The notes under the pieces were generated by a model. It saw nothing but the letters and a program-made list of their open reading frames with translations, searched no databases and was not told where the DNA came from. Shown here piece after piece: positions 1 to 8,877 of a stretch of DNA of 64,000 nt; position 1 is the stretch's first letter, and every line of letters begins with the position of its first letter. The translations under genes were made by a program, and so were the position numbers. The DNA lies in assembly GCF_900156545.1 (NCBI RefSeq), contig NZ_FTNW01000004.1:62001-126000 (forward strand), read 5' to 3'. Origin of the DNA: Aquipseudomonas alcaligenes (GTDB lineage Bacteria; Pseudomonadota; Gammaproteobacteria; Pseudomonadales; Pseudomonadaceae).

Positions 1-1283
1 CGTTCGACTACAACGACAACAGCGAGGCGATGGCCGAGCTGGACGCTTCCATGGCTTACCTGCGTGAGCAGAACAACCCGGCCTGGCGCCGCCTGCTGCG
101 CGCCCTGGGCGCCCTGGCCGGCAACCTGGCGACCCTCGAGCGCAAGCTGACCAGCGCCAGCAATCCGGACGCTCTGGCCGACGAGCAGGACAGCGCCCTG
201 CTCGACCGCTCGCCACAAAGTTTCAAGGAAGCCCTCGAACGCCTGCGCCAGCATGTCACCCCCACCAGCCTGGTGTTCCGTCACGCGCTGCGTCTGTCGC
301 TGGCCTTGCTCGCCGGTTATGGCCTGCTGCACTGGATCCACCCACAGCAGGGCTACTGGATCCTGCTGACCACCCTGTTCGTCTGCCGCCCCAGCTATGG
401 CGCCACCCGCCTGCGCCTGGTGCAGCGGGTCGGCGGCACACTGATCGGCCTGGTACTGGGCTGGGCACTGATCCGCCTGTTCCCCGATCCGCTGCTGCAG
501 TCGCTGTTCGCCGTGGCGGCCGGGGTGGTGTTCTTCACCAACCGGGTCGACCGCTACACCCTGGCCACCACCGCCATGACCCTGGTGGTAGTGCTGTGCT
601 TCAACCAGATCAGCGACGCCTACACCCTGCTCTGGCCGCGCCTGGTGGATACCGTGCTGGGCACTACCATCGCCGGCCTGGCGGTATTCCTGATCCTGCC
701 GGACTGGCAGGGGCGCAAGCTCAACCAGGTGCTGGCCAGCACCCTCAGCAGCAACAGCCGCTACCTGCAGCAGATCATGCAGCAGTACGAATCCGGTGCC
801 CGTGACGACCTGAGCTACCGCCTGGCCCGACGCAACGCGCACAACGCCGATGCCGCGCTGTCGACCACCCTGTCCAACATGCTTCTGGAGCCCGGCCACT
901 TCCGCAAGGACGCCGAAACCGGCTTCCGTTTCCTAGTGCTGTCGCACACCCTGCTCAGCTACCTCTCGGCCCTCGGCGCGCACCGCGCGAGCCTGGCCGA
1001 CGATGCCAGCGATGCCCTGCACGACCGCGCTGCAGCCCACATCAGCCAGAGCCTGGAGGCCATCGCCGCCTGCCTGCGCGACAACCAGCCGGTGGCGGTG
1101 TACGACGAGACCGACCAGCGCCTGGCCGAGGAGCTGGAGCAGCTGCCCGATGACATGGATGAAGGCCACCGCCTGGTGCAGGTGCAGCTGGGGCTGATCT
1201 GTCGCCAGCTGGGGCCACTGCGCACCTTGGTGGCGCATCTGCAGAAGGGACCTGCCGACATCACCCAGGCCAAGGCCGCCTGA
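1..1283 (+). CDS. FUSC/YccS-family inner-membrane protein, 5' truncated
   Basis: The reading frame is open from the first bases of the window, so only the C-terminal part (about 427 residues) is present; the ATG at 30 is internal. A cytoplasmic stretch is followed by closely packed hydrophobic helices (from about 290 to 700) containing the motif GYWILLTTLFVCRPSYGATR, typical of the second half of YccS/YhfK and aromatic-acid-exporter (FUSC) proteins. A soluble alpha-helical tail of about 190 residues ends at TGA 1283. The family is thought to export small organic compounds, but the substrate of YccS-type members is not established. Family assignment is firm; the specific role is not. Confidence 0.85.
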   Translation, partial: FDYNDNSEAMAELDASMAYLREQNNPAWRRLLRALGALAGNLATLERKLTSASNPDALADEQDSALLDRSPQSFKEALERLRQHVTPTSLVFRHALRLSLALLAGYGLLHWIHPQQGYWILLTTLFVCRPSYGATRLRLVQRVGGTLIGLVLGWALIRLFPDPLLQSLFAVAAGVVFFTNRVDRYTLATTAMTLVVVLCFNQISDAYTLLWPRLVDTVLGTTIAGLAVFLILPDWQGRKLNQVLASTLSSNSRYLQQIMQQYESGARDDLSYRLARRNAHNADAALSTTLSNMLLEPGHFRKDAETGFRFLVLSHTLLSYLSALGAHRASLADDASDALHDRAAAHISQSLEAIAACLRDNQPVAVYDETDQRLAEELEQLPDDMDEGHRLVQVQLGLICRQLGPLRTLVAHLQKGPADITQAKAA

Positions 1284-1374
1284 GGAGGCAGTTCCATCTG
1301 CGTCGGCGCCGCGCAGCCGCCGACCATCGCACTGCCGGCCTCATTCCGAGGCCGTTCAGTGACGAGGTGATGCC

Positions 1375-1566
1375 ATGAAACACTGTCCCCAATGCGGCTC
1401 CCAGCTAGCCAAGAGCGCACCGGTCGAATCGGCCGAGTACTGCAGCAACTGCCAGAACCCTGGCAAGAACACCAACCGCAAGCGCGGCGAGGACCGCAAC
1501 CAGAGCTTCGGTGGCGAGACCCACAGCAAACAGCCCAAGGGCAACAATCACAACAGCGGTCGCTGA
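1375..1566 (+). CDS. small zinc-ribbon-like protein (63 aa)
   Basis: A 63-residue protein starting at an ATG preceded by GAGGTG. The N-terminus has two Cys pairs, C4-x2-C7 and C23-x2-C26, the spacing of a small zinc ribbon. The rest is hydrophilic, rich in Asn, Gln, Lys and Gly, and probably disordered. It sits alone between the FUSC gene and the YhiN-like gene and is followed by a strong GC hairpin. I do not recognise a characterised family; a metal-binding or nucleic-acid-associated small protein is only an inference. Confidence 0.6.
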   Translation: MKHCPQCGSQLAKSAPVESAEYCSNCQNPGKNTNRKRGEDRNQSFGGETHSKQPKGNNHNSGR

Positions 1567-1572
1567 GCCCGC

Positions 1573-1598
1573 CCCGCAGGCGCCTGCGCGCCTGCGGG
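1573..1598 (+). terminator. GC-rich hairpin after the small zinc-ribbon gene
   Basis: A perfect 11-bp inverted repeat (CCCGCAGGCGC, loop CTGC, GCGCCTGCGGG) starts 7 bases after the stop codon. There is no T-tract, so it may be a 3' stabilising stem or a weak terminator rather than a classical intrinsic terminator. Confidence 0.45.
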
Positions 1599-1634
1599 CC
1601 GATGACTGCCCGCGGATTCGCCGCGCCTTTCCGC

Positions 1635-1640
1635 TAGAAT
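1635..1640 (+). promoter_or_regulatory. candidate -10 element for the YhiN-like gene
   Basis: TAGAAT lies about 32 bases before the chosen GTG start, embedded in the GCTAGAATGCGCGG context common at Pseudomonas sigma-70 promoters. No good -35 element is visible at the expected distance. Confidence 0.4.
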
Positions 1641-1671
1641 GCGCGGCTTCGCGACTCATCGAGGTTCAGCC

Positions 1672-2856
1672 GTGTCCTTCTTCCCGGTCATCATCATCGG
1701 CGCCGGTGCCGCCGGCCTGATGTGCGCGGCACAAGCCGCCGCACGCGGGCGCCAGGTCCTGCTGCTGGACCACGCCAACAAGCCGGGCAAGAAGATCCTC
1801 ATGTCCGGTGGCGGGCGCTGCAACTTCACCAACATGTACTGCGAGCCGGCCAACTTCCTCTCGCACAACCCGCACTTCTGCAAGTCGGCCCTGGCCCGTT
1901 ACAGCCAGTGGGACTTCGTCGAGCTGGTGGTCAAGCACGACGTGCCTTACCACGAGAAGAAGCTCGGCCAGCTGTTCTGCGACCGCAAGGCCAGCGACAT
2001 CCTCAATCTGCTGCTGGCCGAGTGCGACGAGCACGGCGTCGACCTGCGTCTGGACACCAGCATCGAAACCATCACCAGGCGGGATGGCGGCTACCACCTG
2101 CACACCAGCGCCGGCGAGTTCAGCTGCGAGTCGCTGGTGATCGCCACCGGCGGCCTGTCCATCCCCACCCTTGGCGCCACCGGCTTCGGCTACCAGGTGG
2201 CCCGCCAGTTCGGCCATACCCTGCTACCGACCCGCGCCGGCCTGGTGCCCTTCACCATCACCGAGCCACAGCTCAAGGCGCTGTGCACCGAGCTGTCCGG
2301 CACCTCGGTGGAGGACTGTGTGGTCAGCTGCAACGGCGTGAGCTTCAAGGAGAACATCCTGTTCACCCACCGCGGCCTGAGCGGACCGGCGATCCTGCAG
2401 ATCTCCTCGTACTGGCAGCCGGGCGATGCCATCAGCATCAATCTGCTGCCGCACATCGACCTGCCCGCATGGCTGGCCAGCCAGCAGCAAGACAGGCCGA
2501 ACAGCGAGCTGAAGACCCTGCTGGCCGAGCTATTCACCAAGAAGATGGCCGGCCTGCTGGCCGAGCAATGGTTCGTCAGCAAGCCGCTCAAGCAGTACAC
2601 CCCGGCAGAGCTGGAGGCAGTGGCGCAGAAACTGGCCGAATGGACCCTGGTGCCGGCCGGCACCGAGGGCTACCGCACCGCCGAGGTGACCCTGGGCGGC
2701 ATCGACACCCGCGAGGTGTCGTCGAAGACCATGGAGTCGCAGAAGTCGCCGGGCCTGTACTTCATTGGTGAAGTGCTGGACGTCACCGGTCACCTGGGCG
2801 GTTTCAACTTCCAGTGGGCCTGGGCCTCGGCGCACGCCGCCGCGCAATTCGTCTAA
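1672..2856 (+). CDS. YhiN/HI0933-family FAD-dependent oxidoreductase
   Basis: A 394-residue flavoprotein of the HI0933/YhiN family. The N-terminus carries the dinucleotide-binding GAGAAGLMCA motif right after a beta strand (VIIIG). It is followed by the family signature GKKILMSGGGRCNFTN, and the C-terminus has the second FAD-contact block GFNFQWAWASAHAAA. Its physiological substrate is unknown. I chose the GTG at 1672 because GAGG lies 7 bases upstream and because the upstream ATG at 1639 overlaps the putative -10 element and would add residues not typical of the family. It stands alone on the plus strand. Confidence 0.88.
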   Translation: MSFFPVIIIGAGAAGLMCAAQAAARGRQVLLLDHANKPGKKILMSGGGRCNFTNMYCEPANFLSHNPHFCKSALARYSQWDFVELVVKHDVPYHEKKLGQLFCDRKASDILNLLLAECDEHGVDLRLDTSIETITRRDGGYHLHTSAGEFSCESLVIATGGLSIPTLGATGFGYQVARQFGHTLLPTRAGLVPFTITEPQLKALCTELSGTSVEDCVVSCNGVSFKENILFTHRGLSGPAILQISSYWQPGDAISINLLPHIDLPAWLASQQQDRPNSELKTLLAELFTKKMAGLLAEQWFVSKPLKQYTPAELEAVAQKLAEWTLVPAGTEGYRTAEVTLGGIDTREVSSKTMESQKSPGLYFIGEVLDVTGHLGGFNFQWAWASAHAAAQFV

Positions 2857-2998
2857 GGCCATCCCGCGCCTGCTATCAGGGCGCGTTCCATCCGACGTGC
2901 AACGCCAGGAAAGCCCGGAGCACGCTGGCGGCGCCGCTGGCGCTCTGCCAGTATTGGCGGATGGCCGCCTGCCGGCACTTCTAAATGCGGAAAACCCG

Positions 2999-4771
2999 AT
3001 GCACCGCTGTCGCTACGCCCTGCTGCTACTGCTCTGCCTGCTGGCCGTGCCGGCTCGTGCGACCCTGCTGCTGACGGAAAACCAGTCGGCCCTACCGTTG
3101 CTGGGCCATATCGAGTCACTCCGCGACCCCGAAGGCCGCCTGCAGCTGGCGCAGCTGATCGCCAATCCCCAGCGTTTCCAGAGCACCGCCGGGCGCCGCG
3201 ACCTCGGCTTCGGCTATGTCGACGGCGCCATCTGGCTGCGCCTGGAGGTACAGTCCGCGGCCCAGCGACCAACCGACTGGCGCCTGGAGCTGGACTATCC
3301 GTCGCTGGACCTGGTGCAGCTGTTCGATGTCGGCAGCGATGGCGTGCGCCAGGCGCGCAGCGGCGACATGGTCGCCTACGCCGAGCGCAGTGTCGGCAAC
3401 CGCACCCCGGTGTTCGACCTGAGTCTGCAGCCGGGCGAGCGTCGCACCCTCTACCTGCGTGCCAGCTCGGCCGGCAGCATGACCCTCAGCGCGACCCTGT
3501 ATAGCCGTGCCGAGCACGAGCAGCACAGCATCCGCGGCTATGTGGTGCAGGCCATTTACTTTGGCACGCTGATCGCCCTCGGCTGCTACAACCTGCTGCT
3601 GTTCCTCGCCCTGCGCGAGCGCCCCTTCCTCTACTACGTGCTGTTCGTCAGCACCTTCTGCGTCGGCCTACTCGGCCTCAACGGCCTCGGTGCGCAATTC
3701 CTCTGGCCCCAGGCCGGCTGGTGGACCAACCGTGCACTGCCTTTCGGCATCAGTGGCGCCGGCGCCATCGCGCTGCTGTTCGCGCGCAGCTTCCTCGACA
3801 CCCGGCAGTGGCTGCCGCGCTGGGATCGCGCACTGCGCCTGTGGTTCCTAGTGATCTCCTGCTGCGCCATGGCGACCCTGCTGCTGCCCGTGCAGCAGGC
3901 GCTGCAGCTGATGTCCGCCAGTGGCATTAGCGTCTGCGCGCTACTGCTCAGCGTCGCCTTCGTTAGCGTGAAGAACCGCGTGCCCGGCGCTGGCTTCTTC
4001 GCCCTGGCCTGGACCATGCTGCTGTGTGGCGCCGCCTTGCTGGCGCTGCGCAACTTCGCCCTGATACCGTCCAATTTCTTCACCCTGCACGCCATGCAGA
4101 TCGGCTCGATGCTGGAAATGATTCTGCTGTCGTTCGCCCTGGCAGCACGTTTCAACGCCCACAAGCGAATGCGGGAACAGAGCCTGCAGCAACAGGAACG
4201 CGAACTGGAACAGCGGGTGGCAGAACGCACCGAGGAACTGGCAGCTGCCAACCAACGCCTGCAGGCCATGGCCATGCAGGACCCGCTGACCGGCCTGGCC
4301 AACCGCAACGCGCTGCAGCAGCATCTGGACATGGCACTGCGCCGCACCCTGCGCAGCCGGCAGCCACTGGCGGTGCTGCTGATTGACCTCGACGGCTTCA
4401 AGCCGATCAACGATCTGCATGGCCATGCCCTCGGTGACCAGGTGCTGGCAGCGGTGGCGATGCGCCTGCAAACCTGCGCACGCGAAAGCGATCTGGTCGC
4501 GCGCCTGGGCGGCGACGAGTTCATCCTGGTGTGCGAGGCGCTGCCCTCCGCCGATCATGCGCGCCAAGTGGCCGAGCGTATCCTCGAACAGCTCGGCCAC
4601 CCCATCGATACGCCCAGCGGCGAGGTGCGCATCGGCGCCAGCATCGGTATCGCTCTGAGTCATGGCGATGACAGCCCCACCAGCCTGATCCGTCAGGCCG
4701 ACATGGCCATGTACCGGGCCAAGGCCGAGGGCCGTAATCGAGCCTGCTTCGACGAACCCGCGCCCCCCTGA
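2999..4771 (+). CDS. 7TM-DISM membrane diguanylate cyclase
   Basis: A 590-residue inner-membrane protein predicted to make cyclic di-GMP. It has a signal peptide (residues 1-20, ending PARA), a periplasmic 7TMR-DISM extracellular domain to about residue 175, seven hydrophobic helices to about 385, a short coiled coil (QQQERELEQRVAERTEEL) and a C-terminal GGDEF domain. The GGDEF motif at residues 504-508 is intact, and RESD five residues upstream is a complete RxxD inhibitory site, so it is probably an active, product-inhibited cyclase. The periplasmic domain suggests a small-molecule, possibly carbohydrate, input. I placed the start at the ATG opening the signal peptide; the longer open frame upstream overlaps the preceding gene. 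Confidence 0.9.
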   Translation: MHRCRYALLLLLCLLAVPARATLLLTENQSALPLLGHIESLRDPEGRLQLAQLIANPQRFQSTAGRRDLGFGYVDGAIWLRLEVQSAAQRPTDWRLELDYPSLDLVQLFDVGSDGVRQARSGDMVAYAERSVGNRTPVFDLSLQPGERRTLYLRASSAGSMTLSATLYSRAEHEQHSIRGYVVQAIYFGTLIALGCYNLLLFLALRERPFLYYVLFVSTFCVGLLGLNGLGAQFLWPQAGWWTNRALPFGISGAGAIALLFARSFLDTRQWLPRWDRALRLWFLVISCCAMATLLLPVQQALQLMSASGISVCALLLSVAFVSVKNRVPGAGFFALAWTMLLCGAALLALRNFALIPSNFFTLHAMQIGSMLEMILLSFALAARFNAHKRMREQSLQQQERELEQRVAERTEELAAANQRLQAMAMQDPLTGLANRNALQQHLDMALRRTLRSRQPLAVLLIDLDGFKPINDLHGHALGDQVLAAVAMRLQTCARESDLVARLGGDEFILVCEALPSADHARQVAERILEQLGHPIDTPSGEVRIGASIGIALSHGDDSPTSLIRQADMAMYRAKAEGRNRACFDEPAPP

Positions 4772-4841
4772 GCCCCATCACGAACCGGCATCGGCACGGT
4801 GGCACTGCAGTCGCCTGCCACCACTCTGAAAAGGCTGCCCC

Positions 4842-5300
4842 ATGCCCATCAGCTGGCACACCCTGCATCACTCCGCGCTGAGCACACGCGACCTCTACGA
4901 GCTGCTCGAACTGCGTTCGCGCGTATTCGTGGTCGAGCAGAACTGTGCCTACCAGGATGTCGATGGCCAGGACCTGCTGGCCGACACTCACCACCTGCTG
5001 GCCCGCCAGAATGGACAGCTGCTGGCCTACCTGCGCCTGCTCGACCCCTCGACACAGGGCGGCGAGGTGGTGATCGGCCGTGTGCTGACGGCTCCTGCCG
5101 CACGCGGCAGCGGTCTGGGTCACACACTGATGGAACACGCCATCGAGGCCTGTACCCAGCGCTGGCCGGGACGGCCGATCTACCTCTCGGCCCAGGCCCA
5201 TCTGCAGGGCTACTACGGCCGCTACGGTTTCCTGGCGGTGACCGAGCCCTATCTGGAAGACAACATTCCGCATATCGGCATGCGCCGCGTCGTCGCCTGA
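4842..5300 (+). CDS. elaA: ElaA-type GNAT N-acetyltransferase
   Basis: A 152-residue GNAT-fold protein resembling ElaA. The N-terminal ELLELRSRVFVVEQNCAYQD block is the ElaA signature. The acetyl-CoA pyrophosphate loop is seen as RVLTAPAARGSGLGHTLM. It ends with a YYGRYGFLAV strand typical of the GNAT C-terminus. Its acceptor substrate is not known. It is transcribed in the same direction as the cyclase upstream and the membrane protein downstream, with gaps of about 70 and 94 bases, so cotranscription is possible but not shown. Confidence 0.85.
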   Translation: MPISWHTLHHSALSTRDLYELLELRSRVFVVEQNCAYQDVDGQDLLADTHHLLARQNGQLLAYLRLLDPSTQGGEVVIGRVLTAPAARGSGLGHTLMEHAIEACTQRWPGRPIYLSAQAHLQGYYGRYGFLAVTEPYLEDNIPHIGMRRVVA

Positions 5301-5394
5301 TCAAGAGCGCTCAACACGCAATCTCCACGCGGCCAGCGCAGAAACTCCACACCCCGCCGGCAGACTGCAGCCAACCGCACAAGGGAGTTGGCGC

Positions 5395-6240
5395 ATGCTG
5401 TTTCTACTGGGTTTTCTGCTGCTGGCGGTGTTCTGCCTGAGCGTACTGATTCGCGCATTTCTGCTGTTTCCGCTGCGTGCCCTGCGCCATGGCTGGACGC
5501 CGGCGTTGCGGCGCTATGGCCTTAGCCTGCTGCTCTGCGTTGCCTTACTGCTATGGGAGCTGGGCGCGCTGTACGGCTTCAGCTGGCAGCAGCTGGGACG
5601 GGCCGACCGCGGGCAGATGGTGGATGCCGCCGTGGCCTTCGCCTACCCCGAGGCCTATGCCGATCTGGACGAGCTGCGTAACGACTATGCGCACTTCAGC
5701 CCCGAGGTCAGCTACTGGGACAGCTGGGATTACCAGGACAGTGTCGAAGTTGGGGATAAGCTGCTGGGCCACACCGAGTACCAGATCCGCCTGCCCGACC
5801 TGGTGGTGGTCGCCGATATCCATGGCCAGCCGCTCTATCATTTCCCACTGGACGAAGAGCAGCAGGTGATACCGGACCGCCCGATACTGGGCCTGATCGG
5901 TGACATCCAGGACCTGCGCGAGGCCGCTCCGGTGAACGAAACCCTGGGGCTGCGCTGGAGCAACTCGCAGTATGGTGAGGCGGAAATCCACGACAACTGT
6001 TTCAGCGCCTTCAGTCCCCTGTCCCGCGAGCAGCACCTGGAGCTGACCAGCTCCGGCGCCGAGCCGCTGCGCATGGGGCGTCCGCTGGGCTACTACCGGG
6101 TGCAGGTCCAGCTCGGCCAGTGGGACGGCTGGCCGAGCAACTCGGCCAGCCGCCAGCGCATCAGTTACGCCGAGTTCCTGCAAGAGCGCCAGGCCTGTCG
6201 CGCCCGCGCCGCCACGCCGGTCAGCGTCCCGCGGGAGTGA
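5395..6240 (+). CDS. uncharacterised membrane-anchored protein (281 aa)
   Basis: I do not recognise this protein. It begins with two hydrophobic segments (about residues 1-24 and 38-58), followed by a soluble domain of about 220 residues rich in Asp, Glu, Tyr and Trp, including repeated tryptophans around SYWDSWDYQD. The ATG has a good ribosome site (AGGGAG, 8 bases upstream). The 3' end overlaps the convergent binding-protein gene by 20 bases. The topology suggests a two-helix anchor with an extracytoplasmic domain. No catalytic motif is evident. Confidence 0.7.
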   Translation: MLFLLGFLLLAVFCLSVLIRAFLLFPLRALRHGWTPALRRYGLSLLLCVALLLWELGALYGFSWQQLGRADRGQMVDAAVAFAYPEAYADLDELRNDYAHFSPEVSYWDSWDYQDSVEVGDKLLGHTEYQIRLPDLVVVADIHGQPLYHFPLDEEQQVIPDRPILGLIGDIQDLREAAPVNETLGLRWSNSQYGEAEIHDNCFSAFSPLSREQHLELTSSGAEPLRMGRPLGYYRVQVQLGQWDGWPSNSASRQRISYAEFLQERQACRARAATPVSVPRE

Positions 6241-7000
6241 GCAACTCGGCGGGAATGGGCTGCCCCGGCAGCCAGCGACTGTAGATCAGGGCAAAGCTGC
6301 CGTCGCGCTTCATCGAGTCCAGCGCCTGCTGCCAGTTCAGGATCACGCTGTCCGGGGTGCTGGGCGAGAAGGCGATATAGGCGGCGCTGCTCAAAAAGCC
6401 GTGCAGGGCCTCGACGTCCTGCAGGCGCAGGTCGCCCAGGGCCAGCAGGTCTTCCAGGGTCACGTTGTCGGCCACCACCACCGGCACCCGGCCATGACGC
6501 AGCATGGTCATCATCTGCTGCGGGCCCTTCACACCGACCAGATTGGGCAACCCCCGAGCCTGTAGCTCCTGATAGCTGTACCACTGCCGCGGCACGGCCA
6601 CCTGGCTGATCCGGGTAACATCCTCGAAGCGCTCGATGCGAATACCCGAGCCGCGTAACGCATAGAAGCTGGTGACCGCCACCACCACCGGGCCAACCCA
6701 TTTGAACAACCGCTCGCGCTCGGCAGTGCGCATGGTGACGAACAGGGCTGTATTCGGCTCGTGCTGCGTGGCCTGATAGCCGCGCGCCCAGGGCACCACG
6801 CTGATGCGCCCGTGATCGCCGGTGCGCTCGAACAGCTCACGCACCAGGTCGACCGCCAGGCCCACCGGGCGGCCATCGCGGGAATAGTTCAGCGGCGGGT
6901 ACTCTTCGGTGTAGAACTGCAGCGACTGGGCCTGCACGGCAGCGCTCAGCCACAGGGCGAACAGGCCGACCATACAGCGCCAGAGGGTTCTCCGCATCAC
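6221..7000 (-). CDS. periplasmic solute-binding protein (SBP_bac_3), orphan
   Basis: A 259-residue secreted protein. The signal peptide ends at AVQAQ (about residue 25), and the mature N-terminus LQFYTEEYPPLNY is the classic first strand of the amino-acid-binding family SBP_bac_3. The following blocks (GRPVGLAVDLVRELFERTG, then VPWARGYQ) fit that fold. No ABC permease or ATPase lies nearby, so it may serve a distant transporter or act as a sensor-type binding protein. It overlaps the convergent upstream gene by 20 bases and diverges from the GreA/B-like gene. Confidence 0.85.
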   Translation of the reverse strand: MMRRTLWRCMVGLFALWLSAAVQAQSLQFYTEEYPPLNYSRDGRPVGLAVDLVRELFERTGDHGRISVVPWARGYQATQHEPNTALFVTMRTAERERLFKWVGPVVVAVTSFYALRGSGIRIERFEDVTRISQVAVPRQWYSYQELQARGLPNLVGVKGPQQMMTMLRHGRVPVVVADNVTLEDLLALGDLRLQDVEALHGFLSSAAYIAFSPSTPDSVILNWQQALDSMKRDGSFALIYSRWLPGQPIPAELLTPAGR

Positions 7001-7093
7001 GACTCACCTCGCCTCGTTCCTCTGTAGTCTAGCGCGCGACCGCCGTCCGCCGTGCTGATAACCTGCACATCCCCAGCCACCGACGCCCCGCAC

Positions 7094-7564
7094 ATGGACA
7101 AACTCCTTCTTCAGCAACAGGTATGCCGACGCCTCACAGACGATCTGGCACTGCTGCTCACGGCCGCCGAAGACGCCCGCCAGGCCGCCACCCACGAGGA
7201 AAGCAAGGCCGAGAACAAGTACGACACGCGCGGCCTGGAAGCCTCCTACCTGGCCGCCGGGCAGGCGCGCCGCGCCGCCGAGATTCGTGCCGCCCTGGCG
7301 GCCTGGCAAGCCCTGCCGCTGCGGGCCTACGATGAGACGCAGGGCATCCAGCTGGGGGCGCTGATCTGGCTGGGCAACACCAAGGGCGGCAGGCAGTGCC
7401 TGTTGCTGGGGCCGGACGGTGCCGGCCTGAAACTGCAGCACGACGGCCAGGAAATCACCCTGATCACGCCGCATGCACCGCTGGGCCGACAACTGCTGGG
7501 CCAAGGCCCGGGTGACCAGGTACAAGCCGCTACGCAGGTCTGGGACGTGCTGCGCGTCGAGTGA
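7094..7564 (+). CDS. GreA/GreB-like protein
   Basis: A 156-residue protein. An N-terminal helical region holds the motif THEESKAENKYDTRGLEASY, and the C-terminal region TPHAPLGRQLLGQGPGDQV matches the C-terminal FKBP-like domain of Gre transcript-cleavage factors. The N-terminal coiled coil is shorter than in true GreA, so I call it Gre-like rather than GreA or GreB; binding to the RNA polymerase secondary channel is inference. I chose the ATG at 7094 because the 14 residues before it do not look like Gre sequence. Its stop codon abuts the stop of the convergent cNMP-domain gene with no bases between. Confidence 0.75.
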   Translation: MDKLLLQQQVCRRLTDDLALLLTAAEDARQAATHEESKAENKYDTRGLEASYLAAGQARRAAEIRAALAAWQALPLRAYDETQGIQLGALIWLGNTKGGRQCLLLGPDGAGLKLQHDGQEITLITPHAPLGRQLLGQGPGDQVQAATQVWDVLRVE

Positions 7565-8620
7565 TCAGGCTGCCGCCGACTGCTCGTCCCCTAGTAGGTA
7601 AGCTTCGAACCCCAACTGGTTGAGCAAGTGCACGGCCAGCTCGCTGCGGATGCCGCCCTCAGGCGTGACCACGTAACAGGTCGCCCGGTCCAAGCTGTCG
7701 GCATGGGTGCGCAGGTTGGCCACGGGCAGGTTGAGGCTCTCCGGCTGATGACCGAGGCGATACTCAGCCGCCAGGCGCACATCCAGCAGCAGGTGCGGAC
7801 GCTGCCCTTGCCGGTCCAGCCGCTGCATGTCGCTCTTGCTGATACGCGGGATCAGGGTCGGGCGCACCAGCTCGACGAAGTCGTCACGGTGCAGGCGTGC
7901 CAGTTCGCCGTCCTCCAGCATGATCACACTGGCCGAGCGCACGGCGCCACTGACTAGCGCTTCCTCGCCGAAGAAGTCGCCACGCTCCAGTACCAGCGCC
8001 GGCTGGTCGCGGTAGGCGGCCGGCAGGCTGACCTGGGCGCGGCCCCGCTTGAGGACGAAGAAGTGCTCGCCCGGCTCGCCGTAACCGACCACCCGCTCTC
8101 CGGCCCGGGCCTCGACGTACTCGAAACGCGCCAGCAGGGCATGCAGATGAGAAGGCGGCAGGCGCCCGAACAGCGGCGTAGCCAGCAAGCGCGCCAGCCA
8201 GTCGTCTTCCTGCTCCTCGACCTGCATCTCGCCCAGGCTGCTGACCTGATAGGCCGCCTCCTGGCTCCAGCCCAGCAGACGCTGCAACAGCTGGTGCTCG
8301 ACGGCGAACAGACGCACTGCAGTGACGGCCCTGATGCTGGCCGGGTTGCTCTGCCCCGGGTTCAGCGGCAGGTGGGCCTGGGTCGATCCCCCCTCGATGT
8401 GCTGCTTGCCAGCGCTACCGCTGTCCACGCTGACGCGGCCCTCCAGCAGGTAATACTGCGCCACGGAGCGCTCGCCGCGCTGCAGCAACGGGGTACCGGC
8501 CGGGTATTGCAGGTACTGCAGGCTGGCATGCAGCTGCTGGCGATAGTGCGGTGTGAGGAAATCCATCGGGCTGAAACTGCTCAACTGTTCGCAGGTCAGC
8601 AGGGTGGGTGCAGTGCTCAT
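7565..8620 (-). CDS. double cyclic-nucleotide-domain protein with degenerate rhodanese tail
   Basis: A 351-residue cytoplasmic protein. Residues about 20-135 form a degenerate cNMP-binding-like domain. Residues about 145-260 form a clearer one, with the phosphate-binding-cassette-like segment GDFFGEEALVSGAVRSASV. Residues about 280-345 are a rhodanese-like domain (LLLDVRLAAEYRLGH), but the loop that should carry the catalytic cysteine reads VVTPEGGIRS, so sulfurtransferase activity is unlikely. There is no DNA-binding helix-turn-helix, so it is not a Crp/Fnr regulator. The start at 8620 has GGAGG seven bases upstream. A role as a nucleotide-responsive scaffold or sensor is inference. Confidence 0.8.
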   Translation of the reverse strand: MSTAPTLLTCEQLSSFSPMDFLTPHYRQQLHASLQYLQYPAGTPLLQRGERSVAQYYLLEGRVSVDSGSAGKQHIEGGSTQAHLPLNPGQSNPASIRAVTAVRLFAVEHQLLQRLLGWSQEAAYQVSSLGEMQVEEQEDDWLARLLATPLFGRLPPSHLHALLARFEYVEARAGERVVGYGEPGEHFFVLKRGRAQVSLPAAYRDQPALVLERGDFFGEEALVSGAVRSASVIMLEDGELARLHRDDFVELVRPTLIPRISKSDMQRLDRQGQRPHLLLDVRLAAEYRLGHQPESLNLPVANLRTHADSLDRATCYVVTPEGGIRSELAVHLLNQLGFEAYLLGDEQSAAA

Positions 8621-8796
8621 GATCGAACCTCCGCGAAAGAACGCGGCCTTGCGCGATGAGGGCGCTCCTTTGCCGGGACCTGCTTTAACCATAGCGTTTA
8701 GCCATCAGATCAGGGCGGACGCTGGTCGGATTACCCGAACTCCGAATTAAAACCTATTGGATTCAAAAGGTTGCACACATAAACCGGGGATGACTC

Positions 8797-8805
8797 TGTG
8801 GATAA
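8797..8805 (-). promoter_or_regulatory. isolated perfect DnaA-box match
   Basis: TTATCCACA on the minus strand exactly matches the consensus DnaA box, in the 257-base gap between the cNMP protein and the metallopeptidase. Only one copy is visible, with no AT-rich unwinding region, so it is not an origin. It may be chance or a minor DnaA site. Apart from this site and two presumed promoters I see nothing else in the gap. Confidence 0.3.
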
Positions 8806-8877
8806 GCCGGGGAAGAGTCCATGCAGCGCAGGCGCGGCGGGCCCTGCACCGCGCTGTACGGTTTTCGTCCAGCGCCT

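Noticed and set aside
8797..8805. Replication origin signature
   Set aside because: A single DnaA box with no cluster, no AT-rich region and no dnaA/dnaN neighbours.
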